Source: Ichthyophonus hoferi (lineage: Eukaryota > Opisthokonta > Ichthyosporea > Ichthyophonida > Ichthyophonidae). From it: DNA of 11,571 nucleotides. Below the pieces are notes generated by a model. The model made no database searches. It was given only the letters and a program-made list of their open reading frames with translations, and was not told the DNA's origin. Location: assembly GCA_002751075.1 (NCBI GenBank), contig NAOQ01000811.1:3647-15217 (forward strand), in the 5' to 3' direction. The position numbers and the translations under genes are program-made. Below are positions 1 through 8,078 of the stretch, in pieces (the stretch's first letter is position 1; each line of letters starts with the position of its first letter).

Positions 1-72
1 ACATCTACTTTTACAAGGTCTCTTGCCCCGACTGAACCTACCCTTAGTGCTGTCGCTGCTGCCAAGTACTGA
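1..72 (+). CDS. Possible 3'-terminal coding exon of an unidentified gene
   Basis: Frame 1 is open from the window edge to a TGA at 70-72 and encodes a short Ala/Thr/Ser-rich tail ending in LSAVAAAKY. This stretch is clearly richer in G and C than the sequence around it, as real exons in this window are, and the composition falls to intergenic level straight after the stop. I do not recognise the protein. The opposite strand is also open to the edge from a possible acceptor near 75, so the strand is uncertain. No canonical AATAAA follows closely. Confidence 0.3.
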   Translation, partial: TSTFTRSLAPTEPTLSAVAAAKY

Positions 73-143
73 GCCTACTCTACTACATAGGTTAATATAT
101 AGTGTGTGACGTAACGAACGAGGTAGTAGAGCAACAACTATGT

Positions 144-380
144 TTATATCTCTGAGAAGTATGCATTCACTACACCTATTGTTCCGTGTGCGTATTGCTC
201 GTTGGCTGTTAAAACGTTAACTTTGCTATTCAATTTTATTCGGATTTTTAATTTTAATAGCTGGCTGTATGATAAATCATGTGGTATAATATTGCTATAA
301 TACATATCCCTTGGATACTTGATGTGCAACCGGGAAACGTTAAAAGCAATCAATAAAATCCTTTTGTTACAATTCGGCAT
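144..380 (-). pseudogene. Decayed Pif1-type helicase fragment
   Basis: A 78-residue frame contains LKLKIRIKLNSKVNVL followed by HGTIGVVNAYF. This resembles the L.LK....V.....N....NG..G.V..F pattern found in the C-terminal half of Pif1-like helicases, the family used by Helitron transposons and by host genomes. The N-terminal ATP-binding part is absent. The adjacent minus-strand sequence (about 503-640) carries another short open piece in a different frame whose ending, ICNASGTTRLMI, loosely recalls the CNGTRL motif of the same family, interrupted by a stop. I see no Helitron ends. The best reading is a short relic, possibly of a Helitron; a chance match in AT-rich DNA is not excluded. Confidence 0.33.
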
Positions 381-650
381 ACTATTATTATTATTGTTGT
401 TAGCGTAGTATCAATGTCTTTAACAATATTTAGTATCTCAAAATGCAGAGCACAATACAGTAAGGTCATCTTATGGATAACCGTAATATGCTTGTCAACC
501 TACGTTAAAATCATAAGTCTGGTTGTTCCACTGGCGTTGCATATTGTCTTGGAGGTAGAAATTGCACAATTAGATGGATTAGAAAGGGGTGATATATTAC
601 GATGTAAATTTGGAGAAAACAGTGAACAAAAGCTAGATGCCATAGGCTAA

Positions 651-1475
651 TCTTCTCTTCACTCTAGACGATAAACTTAAGCAATGTAATGCTGGCAACC
701 ATATCTAGACTAAACATCTCAAACATATTAGATAATATATTAAACCTTTTTCATTCACATATCACCTCACATTACTTCAGCCCTTAAACAAGTATTACAA
801 TAATTATACTGCAGTGGCAACTGTCACAAATGTAGTATATGCTTTGATACACTGGTGGTTACCTCCTTAAATTTATATGGTCAGTGACAGGCAGGTATGC
901 ATAGTTCATCTATGTATGAGACCAATAAAATTCGTATCGCAATCAAAAACTGCGTATATATGCTGTAGCCATTACAGTACATTTAATAAAATGCCCAAAA
1001 AATACACAGGACATCGGGCCACAAGCCTTAATAAAATACAATGTAGCATTCAAATAGCAAACTAAACTAAACTAAGCATATACAGCTAATTATCCGCAAG
1101 GATCTTTAAAGTATAATAATAAGGTTGTTCTGTGTATGGAATCTTGTCCGTTTATCCAAAGAGAGAAACTTGTACGATTGTAAAAATCAATTGAAAAAAA
1201 TTAAATAGCAAATGGTTATCCAAGTATATGATAGAGAAAAACACAGACAAACATGCGGGGAATAAAGAAAGAAAAAAGTAAGATGGTATAAAGTAAACCA
1301 AATAATTATTGGAAATTGTATAGGTATTACAGTAGTACGCATATAAATAAAATAGTCAACCTATACCAGGTTGGATGTAGTAAGTAATGGCAACATACAT
1401 AGGCCATGTGTTGTTATTATAGGGGAATTTCAATTCTCTTGAACTTCCCTCCAAAGACGTAGAAAAAAAATCCAT
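651..1475. other. Gene-free stretch downstream of the septin stop
   Basis: I see no exon with convincing codon content or protein similarity on either strand. The longest plus frame (877-1065) is AT-driven and has no recognisable motif. The part nearest 1475 must hold the septin 3' untranslated region. No clear AATAAA on the minus strand is visible within the first 100 bases after the stop, so the poly(A) site is not placed. Confidence 0.5.
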
Positions 1476-1505
1476 TTAGAATGGGTACTTCTTCTTTTTG
1501 GGCGA
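1476..1505 (-). CDS. SEPTIN7: Septin exon 12: Lys-rich C-terminal tip and stop
   Basis: A 30-base terminal exon after acceptor AACTATAG, in phase 0. It encodes SPKKKKYPF and a TAA stop. It is accepted despite its size because the phase fits and the lysine run ending in Phe matches the tip of SEPT7 (NKKKGKIF). It is too short for any ORF-length filter. Confidence 0.75.
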   Translation of the reverse strand, partial: SPKKKKYPF

Positions 1506-4422
1506 CTATAGTTGGTAAGCACGATATTATAGTGTACGTCAAACGAGCGGATATATATGTGTATATGTGTGAATATGTGCGTATATGTGGATAAATATGG
1601 GGGGGGGGAAAGGATAGAGGTTGTTAGTGTGATGCGATGCACCTAAAAGGTCGTACATCATCTAACATTCAACACATAATAAAATACTACAACTATAGCA
1701 TGCCGTACCATGGATATTTTAGAGAAAGAGAGAGAGGGAGAGAAAAAGAAAGAATATCGCCGCCGGGAAATCAACATCACCAAAAACAATGTTGAGATTA
1801 GTAATTTGGAAGGGATAGTAGGCGTGAGGTAACTGGGATAGTGGAAATATAGGTGTGTATGTATGAGAGAATGGAAGTATATAGACGTATGTGTAAAATA
1901 AGTCGGTGAAAAAGTAGACACGCATTTACTTGAGGGGTGTTCTCTAAGCGGAATAGTTTGGTCTTGAGTTCCTTCATTTTCTCCGTTATTAAAGCCTTTT
2001 CATTGTCTTGTCTTGTATTTTCCATATCGTATTCCATTTGTAACTATATCCAGGGTGGGTAGGGGGGTCATGAGTTACTTAGTGATACTGAATAATAGCT
2101 TTACTTTTTTGTCCTAATTTGTTTTTGTTTACAATAGTCGGTTGCTACCCCAAACATGGATGAGGTAATTATTACTAGTTTTCTACTCTTTAAAAATCAA
2201 TTAAAATGCAAAAATAAAATAAACGCCCAAAGTGGGGCTCCAACCCACGACCGCGAGATTAAGAGTCTCGCGCTCTACCGACTGAGCTAGACGGGCATGT
2301 CTTTGCAAGAGTTTTGTTAACAAAACGTTTGGTGATGGTATACGATATGTCAGTCAATAAAACAGTGAAATCATGATAGATAAAAGATTCTATAAATATG
2401 TTAGGTATATATATATATATATATATAATTATTTCAATAAAGATAGACGGATAATCATAAAAGTAATCCTAAAAAACATATAGAGATGTAAGCAGAAATA
2501 AGATGATCAAATGGTAGAATCATAATCTAGACGGTAGACTAAGATCATACCTTGGCCTCTTGTGCTAGTAATATCGACGCCTTTTCGTTAACTTTTTCTT
2601 GAAACATTCGTCTTAAATCATTCTCTATCTTTTCTATTTGACGTTCATGTTCTATACGCTCGTGTTCAAATTCATCCGTAAGCTGGCTGTAGTAGTAGTA
2701 TTGATAATATTAGCCTTAAGTTTAACCAAGATATTTGGATTGATATCGAAGGATTGCAAATTTTCAATCATTTTGTACTGCTTTTAAACACTATACCCTA
2801 CACCCTATACTATATACTATATATTATACACTATACACTATACTATATCCTCTATCTTATACTCTATACTATATCCTATCATATACATGATACGAGCAAG
2901 CTCCAAAAAGTTGCACCACACGAGAATGAAAGAAGAATAAAAAACACCTTGGTGAAGAGACTCTAAAGGGTTGAGTGGCAAATTTAAAGATACGATAGTC
3001 CTCATACAAGTGCTGGTGGGTATGATCAATTATATCCCTCGTATGTTGTCTGTGGTATATAACATATAGATACATAAGTAGGATATTCAAGTAGATAGCC
3101 TATGTTATATGTACAATGATAATGAAAAAAATATATATTGTTAGGTATATTTTAAAGATATAGTAGCCCTCATAGAAATACTGGTGGGCATGGTCAACTA
3201 TATCATTTATTTTTCGTTTGTAATACATGCTAAATAGATGCATACCACGATGCCCCCGTATAGTAGCTATGTTATATGTATATCGATAGTATGAAATAAA
3301 CGGTTAGGTCTACATAACGTAAAACATACCCTGATTTACGTATATGGGAGTACGGCTTGTAGCATATAAAAACCAAACCGATAATCATTAACTTCTCAAC
3401 TGTCACATGTTTCACAGTCATATATGAATGCAAATCTTCAAATGATTTTTAGTCTTATATGATACTCCCATTCATCTCTCTTTCATTATGTATTAGTGAT
3501 ATTCAACTTATATCCTTATATATTGACTTGTACGTCTAATGTTTCCTGCACCAAGTTCATAAGAAAACATAAGACACTCAAATCACTTGGTCCACTAATA
3601 CAGATTCACTATAATATACATATTAAACAAATCAAACACATTCATAAAATATTGTTATATATTAAATGGGAAAGGTGCTTATGAGTTTTTTTCTTATTTT
3701 TATGAAATACACGATGAATAACCAAAGATTTTTTTCTATAGCTTAGAATTAGGCCAACGAGTCTAATAACGATATTCCAAATCTCCATTAAAAAGTACCT
3801 TAACCATAGACCGGGTTCTATTTTTACAATATTTTACCGAGGAAAGTATAAGATAACTGTTCAGAAAACAATAATTAACCTAACAAAATATTAAAATTTG
3901 TGTAGAATTTAAAGTGCATGCGTTTATTTTCAGATACACAGATGCACATATATATCTCTGGAATAAAAAAACGTGTAATTCTACATATAATGGCATGTCC
4001 AATATAGATACACATATAGTCTAGAGTCAAGCTAAGGAACTTATTATTACTTCCTACCATCGCATGATATATTGTGACGCTATCGTGACGCACAATACAG
4101 ATATAGACTTGTATTCAATGTACCAGAGCCTACCTAATCAATAGATCTCTGAGCTTGTTTAAATCTGAGGTCTGTTCGTCATCAATATTAACAACCCCCC
4201 ATGGGTACTGTCGTATTAGAACCAACCTTCCCTCCTCCTTGAGACATTTGTTGCTACCAATAATAGCATACGGCATGGCCTCCTGTTAAGGAAATATTAC
4301 GTCATTCCCAGAATACATATCCAAGTATGATGGTACAGTAAATCACCTTCAAGGCTCTACTTACGTTATGTCTTTCTTGTCGTTTTGCTGTCCTCTAAAC
4401 AGCCGTCTATGATTGGTAACAG

Positions 4423-4460
<38 letters not shown>

Positions 4461-7400
4461 CGGAAGAAAAACCTACTTTTACTATAATTGAATAGAATGA
4501 TCTCTATAATTTTCTGTAATGAATATATATAAACTGCATATTGTAAAGTTAGCTGAATTGTATAGAGTATTTTAGTATAGAAAAAGGGTGGTTGATAAGG
4601 TCACAATAAATTTGATGTACAACAATGGTAAGAAATAATTGAAAGGCCAATGGATGAGCAAGTCGAAGAAGAGAGAAAGAGGAGAAGAGACAAAGAAAGT
4701 AAGGGATATATACATATGAAGAAGTATAGAGACACTTACTTGAAGGTCGTTCGCTCTAATTACATCCGCTGGGTCTGATTGGTTGACAGCCAACGATCGA
4801 AAAATTCTAATTTCATTGTTTTTGAGATCTTCCAGAACCTATATAATAGTTTGTATGTATACAGGTATATACATATGTAAGTCAAACCATATTTAATGAT
4901 ATGTATATATGTTTAAGTGTAGTTCATGCAGTACTGTATATGCACCTCAATACATGGTTTTAAGTCAGAAATGGGAGATCTATTAAAATCTGAATGTCAA
5001 AGTAAATGACTAATAATCGTAGCAACACGATGGGACCAACTGTAGAAAGCAACAAATGCACTATATAATGGTACACCGTAATAACGGACAATAAATATAA
5101 ACTGAAAGATCTGTAGAGAAAAATAACTAGAATTGGTAAAATAACAACTATATTACAAAAAGCGTAAGAATTGTCTAATGTAAAAGCATGTATAATGTAT
5201 TTATGTATGTATCTATGTATAATCGTACAGCAGTGTAATAGTAAAGTAGTATGTATGCATATATATATATGACTATGTATGCGTAGACTTATTCTGCTAG
5301 ACAACAATAAATAAGTAATATTAATAGTAGGTTGTGTGCTTGCAAGTAACCCATGGGAGCACATACTTTTCTCTTAAACCTAGCCTGCTCACCAGGTGTG
5401 AAGGTGTCGGCCTTAGCAATGACTGGAATCAAATTAACCTTAGTATGCAGTGCCTAAAAACACCATGTTTCAGTTATTCATTAAGACCCACCTGTGTCAA
5501 TTCCATTGTCCTTACATTCCGTTCTACTGTATAATATTACATTATACATCAGTATACATTATTATACTCCACTACACTAGACTATAATCTACTATACTTC
5601 CTTATATTGTATTATACACTACTGGACTCTATCATATTTCTACTATACTCTACTATATTTTATTACATAATATCCACCTGTCCGCCCGCGTATCTAAGAC
5701 AATATAACTCTAACACATCTCACTAAAAGATTCAGTATTAAAATATCTGCAACAAATATAATCAAGTATAAGGTATCAACACGTAGTGCAATTACACGAA
5801 ATATGTACTTAAACTCTAGCCCTTACAATCATCGGTCGGCCAGCTCAGTTGGAAAGAACAATACATAGTATATTTAGTGTATATGTAGTATATATATCAA
5901 CTATATAGGAGAATTGACACATAGTACAGTATATATATATATATATACCCAGTAGTTCAACCTACTTTCATAGCTTCAATATCAAGTGTTCTCAAGCCAT
6001 GTATACGAGGGGGAAGGAAATATAAAACCGCATGAACGCGTGAGTCGCCCACAACAGGGCGGCACATCTGGCCCTCCATCTCTAAATAATTGTCATACTG
6101 CCTTTCGATATATTCCACAATGGAGCTTATCCTGCATACAAACACCATCATATGTTAAAGACGACCATTGGTTATATATCAGCGACCCAGAAGGGTGGGG
6201 TCGCATGGTGGTAGAAAAAGATATGGAGAAAGGGGAATATGGGTTAAGCGAATAGGATATCTTTAGGAGGTAACTCCCTATGTGTGCCTATGAAAATGTT
6301 GTATTGATTGACCAATTGCATATATACCGTCTATTATATATGCTACTATACATATATGCAAAGATAGGTACATACATAGATATATATATATATATATATC
6401 TATATCTATCTATTGGTAATTTATGCAAAAAACTAAAAGAGAAGTTTGCAAACGTGATATTAATCCACTAGTACCTGTCAGTGCCTTTTTATTTATTTTG
6501 AAAACAAGTACATATAAGAGGATAATGAGTGATTAAATTCTTTTTCAAGATAAATATATATGAAGAGGGAAAGAGAGAGATAAACAACAGATGGATAAGT
6601 AATTCTTACATATCAGTGTTGTCTAATGTGTCCCCAAACCCAGGTGTATCCACCAGTGTTAGCCGAAGCTTAACTCCGTTTTCCTCCATATCTGGTGTGT
6701 TATTTACTTTTATGAGAGGCTTCAATCTGATTTTACCACGTAGAACTATATACGAACCCTCTCCCCTTTCATCCGTACACATTAACCCTAAACTTTAATA
6801 AGCTTATCTCTCCTTATTTACAAAGCTTTTAATGGTCCTATCTCTTCTTGCATATAAAAATATAAAGTAAGTCATGCCATTGGGTCACTTAATATCAGAA
6901 TATTTTAAGGTAATTGAAAGTCTAGGTATGTTATCAAAACAAAGTATGCATGTGATAAAAGATATAAGAATAAGTGCCTATACAAGACCTCTAACAACAT
7001 CTATGCTCATAGATTAGTATAATAATTTAGAAAGAAAGACCATCCCCAGCCAGTTAGTCAATGATAATCAGTTCTATGATACAATGTCAAACAATAATGT
7101 CTTCACTAACAACATAACTACAACTACTATTGTTTTATATATAACAACAGGTAACATACTAACGACAGTCTGTTCAATGGTCATCGTCTTGGCAACACGA
7201 TCAAGAGGAGGAGGATAATCCCCTTGTAAATAGAGATCAGAAAGGAAGAGGGAGTTAAGGGCCGTTGATTTACCTAGCCCACTCTCACCTGTATAGCAAC
7301 AAGGATTAATTGGTAAAATGGTAATGTTATATGTAGATTAATGCATACTAGATATGGTGTGAGCAGGGTTAATATGGCTAAAATAAGCTATATTAAGACA

Positions 7401-8078
7401 TTTTTCATAGGTTAATGAAAATGGTTGACGATAATAAAACATATTCAGGGAGCCTGTATAGCTAAATGATACCGCAAACAACCAGTAAGGGATATTACAT
7501 CATCCAGGTATATATATGGCTTTTCACTGTAGGAACAATATGTGTATTGTGATTTAGTGAAGTATGCGGCAACATACTTATTTTTAAAGAGATCTGATCA
7601 AAAGACAAGCGCTATAGAGTGTAAGAAAGCGAAGGGGGGCTGTTAAACATCCTTGTGTCAGTAAACGTGCATGCGATAGGCAAATTATATGTATATAAAT
7701 TTATAGGTAGTTATAAGTGGATAAAAATAAGACATGAAGTAGGTGAATTATAGGTATATTAACAAATAAAAAGATAAAAAGAAGGGGGCAGAGAAAAGTG
7801 CTCACCAACAGCCATAAGGGTAAAGTCAAAGCCATTGTCAAGAAGATCTCTTTCAAACTGGCGAGCTACTTGAGAAAACCCTACTGGTTCATTTGTCCTC
7901 ACCGATTGCCTTTCCACTTGGGTCGCTGCAATAATATCTAGTCAAACAACCCACCCACTAGATAACTATACTTATTAATCCTTGCTAAAGATTAAAAAAA
8001 ATGGCCAATTCATCTTGCTTACTAACTCTCTTGATCCAAAAAAATAGAAATAAAACAAAACCACTCTTCGTCTTGCAT
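1476..8078 (-). CDS. SEPTIN7: Septin, SEPT7-like, 12-exon gene (complete, first exon tentative)
   Basis: GTP-binding septin that polymerises with other septins into membrane-associated filaments and rings in cytokinesis and cortical organisation (family knowledge). Joining exons 8078-8027, 7925-7806, 7288-7160, 6706-6610, 6131-5966, 5453-5367, 4838-4740, 4282-4134, 3049-2948, 2686-2551, 2043-1930 and 1505-1476 gives 1281 bases, 426 residues, close to human SEPT7 (about 437). Visible in order: the GFSQVARQF lead-in, P-loop GESGLGKST (58-66), G3 DTPGFGD (120-126), a septin-type [14 protein letters not shown]4 AKAD (201-204), the septin-unique element with YPWGVV, LRDLLIR, a charged coiled coil (about 335-417) and the tip SPKKKKYPF. 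The coiled coil and Lys-rich tip resemble SEPT7, whose human tail is NKKKGKIF. All intron phases agree. Introns are 101-528 bases, except intron 8 (1084), which contains a duplicated exon. The subgroup is less certain than the family. Confidence 0.93.
1551..1608 (+). repeat. GTATATGTG tandem repeat ending in a run of G
   Basis: Imperfect repeats of GTATATGTG run into a homopolymer of about ten G. The tract sits in the last septin intron, 45-100 bases before the exon 12 acceptor on the transcribed strand. There it reads as CA/TA and C-rich sequence and may serve as an extended pyrimidine-rich tract. Confidence 0.6.
1721..1753 (+). repeat. GA-rich purine tract in septin intron 11
   Basis: Nearly uninterrupted A/G sequence (GAGAAAGAGAGAGAGGGAG and onward). 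It reads as a long pyrimidine tract on the septin transcript. Confidence 0.6.
1930..2043 (-). CDS. SEPTIN7: Septin exon 11: coiled coil, second part
   Basis: Acceptor ATATAG, donor GTAAAT, phase 0 at both ends, 38 codons. Encodes [20 protein letters not shown] followed by [18 protein letters not shown], continuing the heptad-like charged helix. If the following intron were retained, the frame would stay open to a stop at 1798, giving a different, Tyr/Leu-rich tail of about 43 residues. Confidence 0.88.
2224..2296 (-). tRNA. tRNA-Lys(CUU), probably decayed
   Basis: A 73-base cloverleaf: acceptor GCCCGTC/TTTGGGC with discriminator G, D arm GCTC-AGTCGGTA-GAGC, anticodon arm CGAGA-CTCTTAA-TCTCG with anticodon CUU, a 5-base variable loop, and T arm GTGGG-TTGGAGC-CCCAC. 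The internal A box (TAGCTCAGTCGG) is good. Two features argue for decay: the inner two acceptor pairs are T-T and C-T mismatches, and the T loop reads TTGGAGC where TTCGAGC is expected, losing the near-invariant C56 that pairs with G19 and altering the B box. T runs suitable as a Pol III terminator follow within about 15 bases. It lies inside septin intron 10, on the same strand. Confidence 0.82.
2406..2427. repeat. (TA)11 microsatellite, septin intron 10
   Basis: Pure alternating TA of 22 bases. Confidence 0.85.
2551..2686 (-). CDS. SEPTIN7: Septin exon 10: coiled coil, first part
   Basis: Acceptor CTACAG, donor GTATGA. Encodes [20 protein letters not shown] and a further highly charged helix ending in LLAQEAK. 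Its opening and charge pattern recall GQLTKSPLAQMEEERREH of SEPT7. The coiled coil is used for pairing with partner septins. Confidence 0.9.
2789..2886 (+). repeat. Diffuse CTATAC-type repeat, septin intron 9
   Basis: Degenerate repetition of CTATACTATA with interspersed CCCTA and TCC variants, about 100 bases. A similar tract occurs in intron 5 at 5522-5668. Confidence 0.65.
2948..3049 (-). CDS. SEPTIN7: Septin exon 9: end of the septin-unique element
   Basis: Acceptor CCACAG, donor AAG/GTGTTT, phase 2 at both ends. Encodes [19 protein letters not shown], the equivalent of THMQDLKDVTNNVHYENYR in human SEPT7, then [15 protein letters not shown] nearer GT in the Tyr-Arg codons would break the frame to exon 10, so the longer exon is preferred. 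A decayed copy lies 168 bases upstream in transcription. Confidence 0.88.
2983..3146 (-). repeat. Tandem duplication unit A, holding septin exon 9
   Basis: This unit pairs with 3151-3309 at a period of 168 bases. Shared blocks include TTTAAAGATA at the low end, CTGGTGGG in the exon, TATGTTATATGTA in the flank and GTTAGGT at the high end. It contains most of functional exon 9 and its acceptor, but not the exon 9 donor, which lies outside the unit. Confidence 0.8.
3151..3309 (-). repeat. Tandem duplication unit B, decayed copy of septin exon 9
   Basis: The diverged copy still reads [20 protein letters not shown], against [19 protein letters not shown] in exon 9, without a stop. The aligned acceptor has changed from AG to AA (3218-3219). 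A TTTAG in the right phase lies four codons upstream. No donor in a usable phase follows, because the duplication ended short of it. It is probably a pseudo-exon inside intron 8. Confidence 0.8.
4134..4282 (-). CDS. SEPTIN7: Septin exon 8: septin-unique element
   Basis: Acceptor TTAACAG, donor GTAGGC, leaving in phase 2. Encodes MPYAIIGSN (the G5-like segment), then [16 protein letters not shown] and [17 protein letters not shown] and LR.LLI belong to the septin-unique element that forms filament contacts. Confidence 0.95.
4423..4460. repeat. Perfect 38-bp TAA/TTA palindrome
   Basis: Six TAA units are followed by TA and six TTA units. The two 18-base arms are exact reverse complements with only two bases between them. 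It lies in septin intron 7. Confidence 0.9.
4740..4838 (-). CDS. SEPTIN7: Septin exon 7
   Basis: Acceptor ATATAG, strong donor GTAAGT, phase 0 at both ends, 33 codons. Encodes [20 protein letters not shown] and a more variable acidic linker, equivalent to the septin region between G4 and the next conserved strand. Confidence 0.92.
5367..5453 (-). CDS. SEPTIN7: Septin exon 6: G4 motif
   Basis: Acceptor TTTAG, donor GTATGT, phase 0 at both ends, 29 codons. Encodes [20 protein letters not shown] and [13 protein letters not shown] is the guanine-specificity motif in its septin form. The antisense strand over this exon is also open, but it carries no motif. Confidence 0.95.
5522..5668 (+). repeat. 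Diffuse TATACTCTACTA repeat, septin intron 5
   Basis: About 145 bases of degenerate CTATAC, TACTATAC and TTATAC units lie immediately beyond exon 6 on the intron side. The tract is similar in style to that at 2789-2886. Confidence 0.6.
5930..5947. repeat. (TA)9 microsatellite, septin intron 5
   Basis: An alternating TA run starts about 18 bases after the exon 5 donor on the transcribed strand. Confidence 0.8.
5966..6131 (-). CDS. SEPTIN7: Septin exon 5: central G domain
   Basis: Acceptor ATGCAG, donor GTAGGT, entering in phase 2 and leaving in phase 0. Encodes [19 protein letters not shown], then [20 protein letters not shown] and IEAMK. RVH..LYF, GL..LDIE and MK are septin signatures. The usual TGHGL or SGHGL is RIHGL here, a small deviation. 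Confidence 0.93.
6373..6413. repeat. TA/TATC microsatellite, septin intron 4
   Basis: A (TA)n core is flanked by CATAGA on one side and TATC units on the other. It accounts for the spurious Tyr/Ile frame on the plus strand at 6280-6471. Confidence 0.75.
6610..6706 (-). CDS. SEPTIN7: Septin exon 4: G3 motif
   Basis: Donor GTAAGA. The acceptor AAAAG was chosen because it fits phase 1 of exon 3 and avoids an overlong insert; it is weak in pyrimidines. Encodes [20 protein letters not shown], holding the G3 residues that contact the gamma-phosphate side. The join to exon 3 leaves switch I about one residue shorter than in human SEPT2, so this acceptor is the least certain internal junction. Confidence 0.85.
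7160..7288 (-). CDS. SEPTIN7: Septin exon 3: P-loop (G1) and switch I
   Basis: Acceptor TATACAG, donor GTATGT, phase 1 at both ends. Completes the P-loop as GESGLGKST, followed by [11 protein letters not shown], a near-invariant septin stretch, and ends in TMTIEQTVV, the switch I region. The Lys and Ser of the nucleotide-binding loop are present. Confidence 0.95.
7806..7925 (-). CDS. SEPTIN7: Septin exon 2: N-terminal lead-in to the G domain
   Basis: Acceptor TTGCAG, donor GTGAGC. Encodes [19 protein letters not shown], then [20 protein letters not shown] and the first base of the P-loop glycine. The GF..V..Q..R...... GF.FTLM.VGE pattern is the conserved start of all septin G domains. Confidence 0.92.
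8027..8078 (-). CDS. SEPTIN7: Septin exon 1 (tentative start exon)
   Basis: Begins at an ATG with A at -3 and reads [17 protein letters not shown] plus one base. It stops at a GTTAGT donor in phase 1, which is exactly what exon 2 needs, and makes the whole CDS divisible by three. The hydrophobic WFCFISIFL stretch is unusual for a septin N-terminus, which more often carries a basic helix before the G domain. The true start could lie in an exon further upstream. Confidence 0.4.

Noticed and set aside
414-650. 78-codon plus-strand frame
   Set aside because: No recognisable motif and it overlaps the helicase-like relic on the other strand. Its hydrophobic residues follow from AT-rich codons.
877-1065. 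62-codon plus-strand frame
   Set aside because: No similarity, no splice-site context, and ordinary intergenic composition.
4960-5364. 134-codon minus-strand frame, the longest in the window
   Set aside because: It lies wholly in septin intron 6, starts just inside the donor in a frame different from exon 6, and is rich in Ile, Tyr, His and Thr from TA/GTAT repeats.
5986-6255. 89-codon plus-strand frame
   Set aside because: It is the antisense shadow of septin exon 5, which has clear septin motifs on the minus strand.
853-6281. Similar AGGAGGTAAC strings at about 853-870 (minus) and 6262-6275 (plus)
   Set aside because: The match is about ten bases with no extended homology. It is likely chance, and a bacterial-type ribosome site has no meaning here.
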